From positions 1,550,001 through 1,614,000 of the forward strand of contig NZ_REFW01000001.1 in the NCBI RefSeq assembly GCF_003688855.1: a stretch of DNA of 64,000 nt, given 5' to 3'. Every line of letters starts with the position of its first letter. The first letter of the stretch is position 1. This stretch comes from Tessaracoccus antarcticus. Its GTDB lineage: Bacteria; Actinomycetota; Actinomycetes; Propionibacteriales; Propionibacteriaceae. The notes under the pieces are model-generated. The model saw nothing but the letters and a program-made list of their open reading frames with translations. It was not told where the DNA came from and did no database searches. The translations under genes were made by a program, and so were the position numbers. This document shows positions 1 through 8,973 of the stretch, piece after piece.

Positions 1-287
1 GCCAGCGCCAGGACCAGCACGATCCTGCGGAGCGGGTGACGCCGCTTGCGGCGACGGTTGGGCGGTGGGACGCCATCATCGCGTCCCCTGGTGCGCTCCG
101 GCTGCCGGGGGGGTGGGGGTGGGGGTGGAGCGGACTGGGTCGGCCTTGCCGGGCGCCCCCGGCCGGAGCGGGGTGCGCCCTGCAGGGCTGCCACCTCGTC
201 CGCGGGGAGAACGCGGGTCTGTTCCGAGCTTTCCTCCTCGCGTCGGTACAGCCATTCCAGGTCGTCGTCCCGGCGTCCGTTCGACAT
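1..287 (-). CDS. LCP-family protein, N-terminal part (runs off the window)
   Basis: An open frame starts at ATG 287 on the minus strand and is still open at the window edge, giving 95 codons. It begins MSNGRRDDDLEWLYRREEES, followed by a basic, proline-rich cytoplasmic stretch with seven consecutive prolines, then the basic cluster RRRKRRHPLRR and the start of a hydrophobic segment (IVLVLAL). This layout is typical of LytR-CpsA-Psr ligases, which attach glycopolymers to peptidoglycan; the catalytic domain itself lies outside the window. A GAGGGAG ribosome site precedes the ATG and a TAGCAT -10 lies at 313-318. The gene is divergent from a second LCP gene at 464. The LCP assignment rests on N-terminal architecture and neighbourhood only. 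Confidence 0.7.
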   Translation of the reverse strand, partial: MSNGRRDDDLEWLYRREEESSEQTRVLPADEVAALQGAPRSGRGRPARPTQSAPPPPPPPRQPERTRGRDDGVPPPNRRRKRRHPLRRIVLVLAL

Positions 288-463
288 GTGTCTCCCTCGT
301 CGTGAGCGGGTAATGCTACCTGCGGGCGTCCTGGGAGCTCGCCCAGCAGGGCCGTCGAAGCACTCGGGTCCGGGAGAAATCAGGGTTCGTCGGCGCGTCA
401 CCTCCAATATTCGCGTCGATGGCAGGCACGCTGGAGGACCACCGACTTGCAGGAGATTCGCCC

Positions 464-1942
464 GTGAAGGTTGACCGTTCGACAGAGGCGCGCAGTGTCC
501 GCACCAGACGGGCGCTGGGTTTGCTGCTCATGTCGGCGGCCGTGCCCGGCTCGGCGCAGTTCGTCGCAGGGAACCGGGCCGTGGGTCGCCTCGCCATGCG
601 CGCCTGGGCGGCCATCTGGGCGGTGGCGCTGGTGGTGCTGCTGGGCCTGTGGCTCCTGCGCGGACCCACGCTGGCAGTGCTGTTGAACGGGCCGGTCACC
701 TCGGGACTGCGGGTGGGTGCATGGTTGGCGTTCGCCGGATGGGCAATACTGCTGCTCGACGCGTGGCGGCTGGCGCGTCCCACCCGGCTGCTGCGCCCCA
801 CACGGTTGACCCTCACGGCGTCCACCCTCGTCCTCGTCATCGCGGCCGGATTCGCCACCAGCGTGGCAGCCAGCGCCTTCACTGCGGCCAACAACGTCTC
901 CGAGGTGTTGCGCGGCGGCGGTGACAGCAGTCAGAAGGACGGGCGCTACAACATCCTGCTGCTGGGTGTGGATGCTGCGGCGAGTCGCGACGGCGTCCGT
1001 CCCGACTCCATCAATGTGGCCTCCATCGACGCCAGGACGGGACGCACCGTGGTGTTCGGCCTACCCCGCAACCTGCAGGGAGCCCCGTTCCCCGCCAGTT
1101 CGCCGCTGCACGAGCAGTACCCCGACGGCTTCCGCTGCGAGGACGCTGCGTGCATGCTGAACGGCGTGTACACGCTGGCGGAGGGCAATGCCGAGCTGTA
1201 CCCCTCCGGGAATGCCGGTCTGATGGCCACCCGTGAGGTGGTGTCGGAGACGCTGGGGCTGGACATCAACTACTACGCCATGGTGGACATGGGCGGCTTC
1301 CAGTCCCTCATCAACGCCATGGGCGGCATCACTCTCAACGTGGGGCGCGACGTCGCCATCGGCGGCGGCGGCAGCGCCGTGAGCGGCTACATCGAGGCGG
1401 GGGAGGGCGTCCACCTCGACGGCTACCACGCCCTGTGGTTCGCACGGTCACGCCACGGCTCCAGTGACTACGAACGCATGAACCGGCAGAAGTGCGTGAT
1501 GTCGGCCATGGCCAAGCAGTTGGACCCCGCCGTGGTGGCCACGAAATTCGTGGAACTCTCCGAGGCAGGCAAGGACATTGTCCTCACCGACGTCGGCGCC
1601 GGCCACGTCGCGGAGTTGGCCGAGTTGGCGCTGAAGGCCAAGGCCCTGGAACTGACGAGCGTGGATTTCACACCGCCACTCATCGTGACGGCCCACCCTG
1701 ACCTGCCGTTGATCCGCTCCACGGTGGTGGATGCCATCAACGCAGCCGAGGCACTGGATCATCCCGACTCCACACCCGAGGTGTCCGCAGCGTCCCCGCA
1801 GGCCGACAGGAGCGCAGGCCCGGAACCGTCCGACTCCGCCAGCAGCCCCACGGTCCCCACCGCGGCGGAGTCCGCGCCGACGGAGGGCGTCGAGGTCAGT
1901 GCAGAGACTGCCGAGGCGCCGCCCATCTGCACCGTCAGCTAG
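464..1942 (+). CDS. LCP (LytR-CpsA-Psr) family glycopolymer ligase
   Basis: 492 residues. The N-terminus has about four hydrophobic segments, more than the single anchor usual in the family. The extracellular LCP domain starts near residue 160 with ILLLGVDAAASRDGVRPDS and continues through INVASIDARTGRTVVFGLPR, the conserved acidic and arginine-bearing strands that bind a polyprenyl-pyrophosphate substrate. The C-terminal 65 residues are Pro/Ser/Thr/Glu-rich and look disordered. GTG 464 is chosen over ATG 419 because AGGAG lies at 451-455, eight bases before it. The family transfers secondary wall polymers onto peptidoglycan. A glycosyltransferase and GDP-mannose genes follow, consistent with wall polysaccharide assembly. 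Confidence 0.88.
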   Translation: MKVDRSTEARSVRTRRALGLLLMSAAVPGSAQFVAGNRAVGRLAMRAWAAIWAVALVVLLGLWLLRGPTLAVLLNGPVTSGLRVGAWLAFAGWAILLLDAWRLARPTRLLRPTRLTLTASTLVLVIAAGFATSVAASAFTAANNVSEVLRGGGDSSQKDGRYNILLLGVDAAASRDGVRPDSINVASIDARTGRTVVFGLPRNLQGAPFPASSPLHEQYPDGFRCEDAACMLNGVYTLAEGNAELYPSGNAGLMATREVVSETLGLDINYYAMVDMGGFQSLINAMGGITLNVGRDVAIGGGGSAVSGYIEAGEGVHLDGYHALWFARSRHGSSDYERMNRQKCVMSAMAKQLDPAVVATKFVELSEAGKDIVLTDVGAGHVAELAELALKAKALELTSVDFTPPLIVTAHPDLPLIRSTVVDAINAAEALDHPDSTPEVSAASPQADRSAGPEPSDSASSPTVPTAAESAPTEGVEVSAETAEAPPICTVS

Positions 1943-1979
1943 GTTGGCGGACACAGTTTCGGCCGAGAGGAGCCCCCAG

Positions 1980-2966
1980 GTGGCAGGTCACCCGAGCGTG
2001 AGCGTCGTCATGCCCATCCGCAACGAGGAACGACACCTCCGCGCGGCCGTGGAACGCGTGCTCGAGCAGCACTACCCCGGTGAACTCGAGGTGGTGCTGA
2101 GCGTCGCACCCAGCCAGGACGCCACCCTCGCCGTGGCCCACGGGCTCGCCGAGGAGGATCTGCGCATCACGGTGGTGGACAATCCCACGGGGTACACACC
2201 GGCCGGGCTGAACATTGCCATCGCCGTGGCCAGCCACGACATCATCGTCCGCGTCGACGGGCACGGCGAGCTCAGCCCCGGCTACATCACACGCGCCGTC
2301 GACCTCCTCGAGAGCACGGGCGCCGCGAACGTGGGAGGGCTCATGGACGCCCAGGGGTCCACGCCCCTCGAGCAGGCCATCGCCACCGCCTACAACTCCC
2401 GCGTGGGGCTGGGGGGTGGCGGCTTCCATCTGTCCGACACGCCTGCCGGCCCCGCGAAGACCGTCTTCCTGGGAGTGTTCCGCCGCGACGCGCTCGCCTC
2501 CGTGGGGGGCTTCGACGAGACCCTGCACCGCGCCCAGGACTGGGAACTCAACCACCGCCTGCGCCTGGCGGGCCACATGGTGTGGTTCACCCCCGACCTG
2601 CGCGTGGTCTACAGGCCACGCTCCTCGATCCGGGCGCTGGCCAGCCAGTTCCACCTGACGGGGCGCTGGCGCCGGGAGGTGGCGCGCCGCCACCCGGAGA
2701 CGTTGTCGCTGCGCTACCTGGCACCGCCGGTCGCGGTGGCCGGCCTGGCCGTCGGTACGGCCGGGGGACTGCTCGGTCTGCTGCTGCGCAGCAGGCTCCT
2801 GAGCTTCCTGCTGCTGGCGCCCGCCATCTACATGGTGTTCCTGCTGGGCGCCACCGCCAGCATGCGCAACCTGCCGCCCGCCGCCCGCCTGCGGTTCCCG
2901 CTGGTGCTGGCCGTCATGCACCTCTGCTGGGGCGCCGGATTCATCAAGGGCAAGCCGGAGGGCTGA
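1980..2966 (+). CDS. family 2 glycosyltransferase, membrane associated (ExoA-like)
   Basis: 328 residues. A GT-A domain begins at once (SVSVVMPIRNEERHLRAAVE). The DxD-equivalent is RVDGHGEL and the acceptor-side motif is HRAQDWELNHRLRLAG. The C-terminus carries two or three hydrophobic segments (for example FLLLAPAIYMVFLLGA) that should anchor it to the inner membrane face. The family moves sugars from nucleotide donors to lipid-linked acceptors. GTG 1980 follows GAGAGGAG and removes about 83 implausible upstream residues. The gene lies 37 bp downstream of the LCP gene and is probably co-transcribed with it. The donor sugar is unknown; GDP-mannose is a guess from neighbouring manC and manB. 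Confidence 0.85.
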   Translation: MAGHPSVSVVMPIRNEERHLRAAVERVLEQHYPGELEVVLSVAPSQDATLAVAHGLAEEDLRITVVDNPTGYTPAGLNIAIAVASHDIIVRVDGHGELSPGYITRAVDLLESTGAANVGGLMDAQGSTPLEQAIATAYNSRVGLGGGGFHLSDTPAGPAKTVFLGVFRRDALASVGGFDETLHRAQDWELNHRLRLAGHMVWFTPDLRVVYRPRSSIRALASQFHLTGRWRREVARRHPETLSLRYLAPPVAVAGLAVGTAGGLLGLLLRSRLLSFLLLAPAIYMVFLLGATASMRNLPPAARLRFPLVLAVMHLCWGAGFIKGKPEG

Positions 2967-2995
2967 GACCCCTCCGGGTGTTGCGGACGCCTGAC

Positions 2996-3661
2996 TCAGC
3001 CAGCCTCGACGCGCTCCTGCGTGCGGATCCGCTCCACGGCGTCCTCGTCGGCGCCCACCACGACCACCGTCGAGCCGTTGCCCAGCAGCGGGGCCACGAG
3101 AAGGTCTCGAATGCTCTCCCACCCCGGGACGGGGTCGGCGGCCAGCAGGCGCCCGGATCTGGGCGCAACCTCACGGAGATGCTGGAACGTCGTGTCCGGG
3201 GCCACGGCCACGTCATGGGGCGACAGGGGCTCGGCCACGTGGGAGTCGGGCTGGGACAGGACCTCTGCGTAATCGGTGCAGCCCACGGGTGCCACGGGGA
3301 AACCCAGGCCCAGGGGATGGAGCGAGCAGGCCACCGTCATCCTGGTGTCGGCGACGGCGTCGGGACCGGTCACAACCATCACGGCGGTGGGGTCGGCATC
3401 GAGGGACACGGTGCATCCCCGCTGCCAGCAGGCAGCCACCCACACCATGGTGACCCAGTGGCCGGGATGTGAACGGGCGAGGTCGAGCTGCACCACCTCG
3501 GTGGGGTCCACCCCCATGTCCTCCAGCATGTTGCACGTCTTGTCCACCCAGTTGGCGAACGTGACGGCCGACAGCTCAATCCGGGCGTCCCCCTCGTAGT
3601 GGGTGTAGAAGGGCTGCGACGGCAGCGCGTCCAGACGACGGCGGAGTGCGGAGATGGCCAT
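2996..3661 (-). CDS. TIGR03089 family protein (truncated AMP-binding-like)
   Basis: 221 residues, beginning MAISALRRRLDALPSQPFYT and running through TFANWVDKTCNMLEDMG. It resembles the N-terminal part of acyl-CoA synthetase/AMP-binding enzymes but lacks their nucleotide-binding core, so catalysis is doubtful. This is the actinobacterial TIGR03089 family, found beside LCP and manC genes (as Rv3268 is in M. tuberculosis). The gene converges with the upstream glycosyltransferase and diverges from manC. A TAGGAT element six bases before the ATG, with no ribosome site, suggests a leaderless mRNA. Function unknown. Confidence 0.8.
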   Translation of the reverse strand: MAISALRRRLDALPSQPFYTHYEGDARIELSAVTFANWVDKTCNMLEDMGVDPTEVVQLDLARSHPGHWVTMVWVAACWQRGCTVSLDADPTAVMVVTGPDAVADTRMTVACSLHPLGLGFPVAPVGCTDYAEVLSQPDSHVAEPLSPHDVAVAPDTTFQHLREVAPRSGRLLAADPVPGWESIRDLLVAPLLGNGSTVVVVGADEDAVERIRTQERVEAG

Positions 3662-3667
3662 CCCCCG

Positions 3668-3720
3668 ATCCTAGGCTTCCGGGGCGGGCACCACCCACAG
3701 GGCGGGCGGCGGGATACGGT
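3668..3720. promoter_or_regulatory. divergent leaderless promoters, TIGR03089 gene and manC
   Basis: TAGGAT reads on the minus strand at 3673-3668, six bases before ATG 3661. TACGGT reads on the plus strand at 3715-3720, seven bases before ATG 3728. Neither gene has a Shine-Dalgarno sequence. The spacing places the transcription start at or next to each ATG. Confidence 0.6.
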
Positions 3721-3727
3721 GTCTGCC

Positions 3728-4807
3728 ATGCGTTACGTCGTCATCATGGCCGGCGGGTCCGGCACCAGGTTGTGGCCGTTGTCCCGACAGGGCACCCCCA
3801 AGCAGTTGCTGGAGATCTTCGGCGGCCGCAGCCTCCTGCGGTTGGCCTACGAACGGGTGGCAGGAATGTTCCCGGATGCCCAGATCCTGACCTGCACCTC
3901 CCGCGCCTACGCTGACGTCGTCGCGTCGCAGCTACCCGAGCTGCCGCTGGAGAACATCCTCGGCGAGCCCGTGGGACGGGACTCGCTCAACGCGGTCGCC
4001 TGGTCCGCGGGGGTGCTGGCGGACCGGGACCCGGACGCCGTGGTGGCCATGGTCACGGCCGACCAGGTCATCGAACCCATCGACGAGTTCCAGCGCAGCC
4101 TGGCCCGGGCCTTCGACGTGGTGGAGGCGCACCCCGATGCGCTCGTCACCCTGGGTGTGGTGCCCACCTCAGCGCACACCGGCTACGGCTACCTCCACCG
4201 GGCCGAGGAACTCGACGACTTCGAGGGGGTGCACGCGCTCGCCGAGTTCAAGGAGAAGCCAGCCCTCGAGGTGGCGGAGCGCTACCTCGCCAGCGGCGAG
4301 TACTGGTGGAACGCCGGCATGTTCGTGTGGCGGGCCCAGACCCTGCTGGACCAGCTGGCGATACTCGTCCCGGACACCGCCGCCAAGATCGCCCGGATCG
4401 TCGAGGACCCCACCACGCTGGATGCTGTGTTCCCGACGTTGGAGAAGACGTCTGTGGACTACGCCATCATGGAGCCGGTCTCGGCGGGGCGCACGGATGC
4501 ACGGGTGGTGTCCGTGGGGCTCGACGTCGACTGGCGTGACGTGGGCGGCTACCTCAGCCTGGCCGAACAGTTCAGCAGGGACGCCGACGGCAACGCGGTG
4601 GAGGGTCTGGCCATGGCGCTGGACTCGCAGGGCTGCATCCTCATCAACATGGCCGACGACAACCACCTGGTGGCGGGACTCGGTCTGCGGGACACGCTGG
4701 TGGTGCACACCGACACCTCCACACTGGTGGCGCCGCTGCACGCCACCGAGCGGGTCAAGGAACTCGTCGACCTGGTGCGAACCACCCATGGGGCAGAATT
4801 CGCCTGA
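3728..4807 (+). CDS. manC: mannose-1-phosphate guanylyltransferase
   Basis: 359 residues. It makes GDP-mannose from GTP and mannose 1-phosphate in the cytoplasm. The nucleotidyltransferase signature AGGSGTRLWPLSR is at residues 8-20. FKEKP, WWNAGMFVW and VDYAIMEP are characteristic of this enzyme class, and the length matches stand-alone pyrophosphorylases without a fused isomerase domain. ATG 3728 is chosen because TACGGT stands seven bases upstream and the conserved MRYVVIMAGG opens the protein. Together with manB (11853) it forms the route from mannose 6-phosphate to GDP-mannose for the nearby glycosyltransferases. M. tuberculosis Rv3264c holds the same position near whiB2. Confidence 0.95.
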   Translation: MRYVVIMAGGSGTRLWPLSRQGTPKQLLEIFGGRSLLRLAYERVAGMFPDAQILTCTSRAYADVVASQLPELPLENILGEPVGRDSLNAVAWSAGVLADRDPDAVVAMVTADQVIEPIDEFQRSLARAFDVVEAHPDALVTLGVVPTSAHTGYGYLHRAEELDDFEGVHALAEFKEKPALEVAERYLASGEYWWNAGMFVWRAQTLLDQLAILVPDTAAKIARIVEDPTTLDAVFPTLEKTSVDYAIMEPVSAGRTDARVVSVGLDVDWRDVGGYLSLAEQFSRDADGNAVEGLAMALDSQGCILINMADDNHLVAGLGLRDTLVVHTDTSTLVAPLHATERVKELVDLVRTTHGAEFA

Positions 4808-4854
4808 CCACCCAGCCTGCCCCCACGGAGGCCGGACCTCGAGGGGACACACCA

Positions 4855-5514
4855 GTGCGCATCGCCCGAACACTGCAACACCTGCTGCCCATCATTTTGC
4901 TGGCCGTCGGCTTCCTGGAGTTGGCGGCGCTCATCCCCGTGGCGTTCGACACGCTCGACGTCGGCGGCACGGCCGCCATGCTCGGCCCCAGTTCCTTCCT
5001 GCCGTTGTCGCTTGCCGTGGTGTGGGCTGCACTGCTGCCGCCCAGCGGGTTCGCCCTTGCCGTGAAGGCCGCCACGGCGGCGGGTGCCGTCCTGTTCGCC
5101 GCGGCCAGGGTGGGGCTGACGACGCTCTGGTGGCGTGACTCGCCCGGCATGGGGTGGAGCACGGGCACCCTGGCACTCGCGGGTAGTGCGATGGGGGCCG
5201 CACTCACCGTGTGGGCCATCGTCGATGCGCTCGCCACACGTGGGGCCCTCGCGGAGACCACCGCCACCCCGTCGACCGCTATGCCCGCCACGGCCCAGAC
5301 GGCCAGGGTTGCCGATACCACGCTGCCGGGCTCGCCCACCACGCCGGCGCGGCCCACCTCACCCACCGCGCCCCTCGCCGGCGGGGAGCCTGTCATGCCG
5401 GTTCGACAGCCACCCGTGTGGCAATCGGTGTCGACCCCGTGGCCGCGACGCGACGAGGCCGACCCGGACGGGACACTCATCCGTCCGCCTCTTCGGCACG
5501 GACAGCACAGTTAG
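4855..5514 (+). CDS. hypothetical membrane protein with Pro/Thr-rich tail
   Basis: 219 residues, family not recognised. The first 130 residues carry about four hydrophobic helices (for example LLPIILLAVGFLELAALIPV and FLPLSLAVVWAALLPPSGFAL). The last 85 residues are Ala/Thr/Pro-rich, low in complexity and presumably disordered. GTG 4855 follows GAGGGGA at a good spacing. The gene is 47 bp downstream of manC on the same strand, so co-transcription is likely. No enzymatic motif is visible. Confidence 0.7.
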   Translation: MRIARTLQHLLPIILLAVGFLELAALIPVAFDTLDVGGTAAMLGPSSFLPLSLAVVWAALLPPSGFALAVKAATAAGAVLFAAARVGLTTLWWRDSPGMGWSTGTLALAGSAMGAALTVWAIVDALATRGALAETTATPSTAMPATAQTARVADTTLPGSPTTPARPTSPTAPLAGGEPVMPVRQPPVWQSVSTPWPRRDEADPDGTLIRPPLRHGQHS

Positions 5515-5616
5515 CCCATCCAGAGCACATACCACCGACAAAATGAGTCCGACTCGCCGTGGGGCTTGACGTCAGATGAATTGCACGTGTGTAATTCCCT
5601 GCAGAAGGGAGGCGGC

Positions 5617-5874
5617 ATGGACAACAGCTGGACACTGATCTCGGAACTCGACGGCGCGTTCGCGTGGCAGGAAGAAGCGCTGTGCGCCCAGACCGACCCG
5701 GAGGCTTTCTTCCCCGAAAAGGGGGGCTCCACCCGCGAGGCCAAGCGCGTCTGCCAGGGGTGCAGCGTCAGGACCGAGTGCCTGGAGTACGCACTCGGCA
5801 ACGATGAGCGGTTCGGCATCTGGGGCGGTCTGTCGGAACGCGAGCGGCGAAAGCTGCGGCAAGCGGCCATCTGA
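5617..5874 (+). CDS. whiB2: WhiB-family iron-sulfur regulator (WhiB2/WhmD type)
   Basis: 85 residues. The four cysteines that bind the [4Fe-4S] cluster are C23, C46, C49 and C55 (CxxC in the middle pair). The beta-turn motif GIWGG at 67-71 and a basic tail SERERRKLRQ follow, the complete WhiB plan. WhiB2/WhmD proteins act in septation and cell division in mycobacteria and streptomycetes, probably through the principal sigma factor. ATG 5617 follows GGGAGG; the 17 in-frame upstream codons have no good signal. The placement next to manC and wall genes matches M. tuberculosis Rv3260c. Subfamily naming is inferred from size and context. Confidence 0.9.
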   Translation: MDNSWTLISELDGAFAWQEEALCAQTDPEAFFPEKGGSTREAKRVCQGCSVRTECLEYALGNDERFGIWGGLSERERRKLRQAAI

Positions 5875-5928
5875 CGCCTTAGCGATATCGTCGGACACTG
5901 CACCGGCGAAGCACAGGAGGGCCCCACG

Positions 5929-8900
5929 TTGACGGAGGAACCGCAAGAGGCGCGACCCGTCGACGATCTCTGGGCATGGCTCGACCCCGAGACCCCCGAG
6001 AGCGACCACCGTGCCATCGACCCGGGAACTGTGACCGCCGTCATGGTGGTCCACAACTCCCGGGCCTGGCTGGCACGACAGCTGCTGTCATTGGCCAGGC
6101 TCGATCCGCGCCCGGGCCGCATCGTGGCCGTGGACAACGCCTCCACCGATGACAGCCCCGCCCTCCTGGCGCGCGCCGCCGATGAGGGTGTCCTCGACGC
6201 GGTGGTCACCCAGTCCCACAACAAGGGCTTCGGCGCGGCCGTGGAGGCGGGATTGGCCGGCGCTGCACCGGAGTGGATCTGGCTCCTGCACGACGACTCC
6301 GCCCCCTTCCCCGACACCCTCGGCTCACTCCTCGACGGCGCCGCGCAGACCGGGGCCGCCGTGGTCGTTCCCACGTTGCTGCAGCCCCGACGCCGCAACT
6401 ACCCCGAGACGCTGTCCGAGGCGGGGGCGTCGATCACCCGCAGCGGGCGCCGCATGTCGTTCGTGGACGAGGGGGACATCGACCAGCAGCAACTGACACC
6501 TGAGCCCGTCCTGGGCGGATCCACGGCCGGGATGCTCGTGGCCGGCCACGCCTGGCAGGAGCTGGGCGGTCTCGCGCCCGAGATCCCCCTCCACCGCGAC
6601 GGCGTCGACCTCGGCTGGCGAGCCAACGAGGCGGGGCACCTGGTCACCACGTGGCCCCGGGCGGCACTCACGCACCGGCAGGCGGGCCGCACCGGCGAAC
6701 GGGTGTCCTCACCCCCCGTGCCGTGGCACCGCTCCGACCGTCTGGCAGCGCTGCGTGTCGTCGCCGCTCGGGGCAACCGTCCCACCGGCACACTTGCCCT
6801 GCTCGGTGGCAGCGGTCTGCGCGCCCTGGGATTCCTTCTGGGCAAGTCACCGGCACTGGCCCGGGCAGAACTCGGAGCCGCACGTACCTTCGCCGCCACA
6901 CCTGAGGCCACCACGGCGCTCGCTGCCCGCACCACCCCCGCCCCCGACGCGAGCGCACGGGTCACTCCACTGCTGCCGGCACGCTTCTGGTCGGTGCGCG
7001 ACGGTGTGGACCGATTCGGGGCAGGCGTCGCCGATCGCTACCGCGACCTCGTCGTCACCGACAGCAGCACCAGCATCGATGAGATGACCGGTGATGACTT
7101 CGCCGGGGGCCAGACCAGGCGACGCACGTGGCTGTCACCAGCCCTGCTGGTGCTTGTGGGGCTCGTGATCGTGGGTCTCGTGGCGGGCCGATCCCTGCTG
7201 GGTGCCGTGGGTGTCGCCGGCGGTGGCATGCTCCCGGCCCCGCCGTCGTTGTCGGCCGCCTGGCAGGCCTACCTGCAGCCCGACGTCGGGGTGGGCGGCG
7301 CCAACGCCCCATGGCTGCTGCTGGCCGCATTCTTCTCCACCTTCGTCTTCGCCTCACCGGAGGCGTTCGCCGTCGCCGCCCTGGTGCTGGCACCGGCGTT
7401 GGCCGCGGGCGCCGCGCTGCTCCTCCTGCGGCGGCTGGGGCTCAGGATCGGTGCAGCCGCAGCCGGCGCGGCCCTCTGGGCGGGGGCGGTCCTGCTGCTG
7501 GGGATCGTGGGTGCCGGCGACCTCTCCGGCATGGCGCTGTCCATCACCGGGCCCATGCTGGCCCGCAGCATTCACCGCGTGGCGCTCGACGAGTCCGTGG
7601 GCGCGGAGCGACTCCGCAGCCCTGCAGGCGTTGCTCTCTGGCTCCTCCTGAGCGCGGCTGCATGGCCCGTGGTGCTGCCCCTGCTGAGCATTGCCGCCCT
7701 CGTGTGGATGGTCCTGGACCGGCGACGCTGGGGCGACGTCGCCATCGGCGTGGGTCTGCCGTGGCTTTTCCTGGCGCCGTGGCTCCCCACGCTGGTGCGC
7801 TGGCCGGCCCGGGCGCTGATGGGTGCGGACCCGCTGGCGTGGCCCGACTTCCCGCCCGCCACCTTTGCCCTTCTGGCCGGCCGCATCCTGCCCTCGGGCA
7901 TCCCGCCGTGGGTCAACATGGTGTTCTTCGCCGGCCTGGCCGTAGCGGCGGCCGCAGGACTACTGGCCATGCCCCGCCAGCGCCATCGCATGCTGGTGCT
8001 CGCAGGCGTGGCAGTGCCGCTGCTCGCCGGGGCACTGTCCTCGAAGGTGGCACTGGCCACCCACGGCGGCCAGGCGCGGGCGCTGCTGTCCGGGTGGGCC
8101 CTGCTGGTGGTGGCGGCACTGCTGGTGCCCGTCATGGTGGGGCTGCGCCGCACCGGCCATGGTGACGCCCCCGCCGGGCGCCGTAGCCGCGCAGCGACGT
8201 CGGTTCTGGCGCTGCTCGGCGTGCTCGCGGCCGGTGCGTGGGCCTGGGTGGGTTTCCAGGGCCCGGTGGGACCCTCTCCGAGCGTGCTGCCCGGATACGT
8301 GCGCGACGTCATGACCTCGGAGCGCCAGAGTCGCGTGCTGATGCTGCAGCAGCGCCCCGACGGCACACTGGACTGGAACGCCGTGGATGCCTCCCAGCCG
8401 CAATGGGGGACGGGAGAACGGAACCCGGCCGGCGCGTATGCGGACGAGTTCGGCACGCTCGTGCAGTCACTGGGTGTCGCCGTGGTCCCCGAGGACCTGG
8501 CGAGCACCCTCACGGCCCTGGGTGTCAGCCACATCTACATGGGCGGGTTCAGCGAGGAGTCCCTGGCCAGCGTCGGCAACGCGCCCGGCCTGACCCGGGC
8601 CGCCGTCACGGACGACGCCGTGGTCTGGACGGTGGCGGCACTGCCCAGCCGCATCCGGCTCGTGGCGTCGCAGACCAGCGAACCCGTGGTCGACGGCACC
8701 ATCGCGCCCTCCGACGCCACCCGCCACATCGTGCTCGCCGAGGACGACGACCCGCGCTGGCAGGCCAGCGTGGGTGGCACCGCACTGCAGCGCAGCCCCG
8801 ACCGGCCGCCCGTCACCTTCACGGTGCCCGGGGGTGCCGGCGGTCACCTGGAGTGGGGCATGAAGCCCTCCTGGGCTGCGCTGGGCTGGCAGGGCGCCCT

Positions 8901-8973
8901 GGCAGTGCTCATCCTCGTCCTGATGGCACCCACACTGGGTTCCACCACGTCGGCACGAAGGGTGCGTGAGTGA
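5929..8973 (+). CDS. large family 2 glycosyltransferase fused to a polytopic membrane domain
   Basis: 1014 residues from a TTG start, supported by AGGAGG at 5915-5920. Residues about 35-270 are a GT-A glycosyltransferase domain: TAVMVVHNSRAWL, VAVDNASTDDS, WLLHDDSAP as the metal-binding acidic patch, and LHRDGVDLGWRANEAG. After a linker, about residues 400-770 hold roughly a dozen hydrophobic helices; an extracytoplasmic stretch then ends in a last helix (ALAVLILVLMAP). Proteins of this shape are paired with DUF5719 genes in actinobacteria and are thought to act in envelope polysaccharide synthesis; substrate unknown. The next gene overlaps its stop codon. Confidence 0.85.
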   Translation: MTEEPQEARPVDDLWAWLDPETPESDHRAIDPGTVTAVMVVHNSRAWLARQLLSLARLDPRPGRIVAVDNASTDDSPALLARAADEGVLDAVVTQSHNKGFGAAVEAGLAGAAPEWIWLLHDDSAPFPDTLGSLLDGAAQTGAAVVVPTLLQPRRRNYPETLSEAGASITRSGRRMSFVDEGDIDQQQLTPEPVLGGSTAGMLVAGHAWQELGGLAPEIPLHRDGVDLGWRANEAGHLVTTWPRAALTHRQAGRTGERVSSPPVPWHRSDRLAALRVVAARGNRPTGTLALLGGSGLRALGFLLGKSPALARAELGAARTFAATPEATTALAARTTPAPDASARVTPLLPARFWSVRDGVDRFGAGVADRYRDLVVTDSSTSIDEMTGDDFAGGQTRRRTWLSPALLVLVGLVIVGLVAGRSLLGAVGVAGGGMLPAPPSLSAAWQAYLQPDVGVGGANAPWLLLAAFFSTFVFASPEAFAVAALVLAPALAAGAALLLLRRLGLRIGAAAAGAALWAGAVLLLGIVGAGDLSGMALSITGPMLARSIHRVALDESVGAERLRSPAGVALWLLLSAAAWPVVLPLLSIAALVWMVLDRRRWGDVAIGVGLPWLFLAPWLPTLVRWPARALMGADPLAWPDFPPATFALLAGRILPSGIPPWVNMVFFAGLAVAAAAGLLAMPRQRHRMLVLAGVAVPLLAGALSSKVALATHGGQARALLSGWALLVVAALLVPVMVGLRRTGHGDAPAGRRSRAATSVLALLGVLAAGAWAWVGFQGPVGPSPSVLPGYVRDVMTSERQSRVLMLQQRPDGTLDWNAVDASQPQWGTGERNPAGAYADEFGTLVQSLGVAVVPEDLASTLTALGVSHIYMGGFSEESLASVGNAPGLTRAAVTDDAVVWTVAALPSRIRLVASQTSEPVVDGTIAPSDATRHIVLAEDDDPRWQASVGGTALQRSPDRPPVTFTVPGGAGGHLEWGMKPSWAALGWQGALAVLILVLMAPTLGSTTSARRVRE

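Noticed and set aside
107-128. The G-run as a likely frameshift error in the LCP gene.
   Set aside because: Reading codon by codon from ATG 287, the frame continues through RRRKRRHPLRR into the hydrophobic segment, so no correction is needed.
1935-3122. A long minus-strand frame across the first glycosyltransferase.
   Set aside because: Shadow of the real plus-strand gene; no recognisable domain and it also runs into the TIGR03089 gene region.
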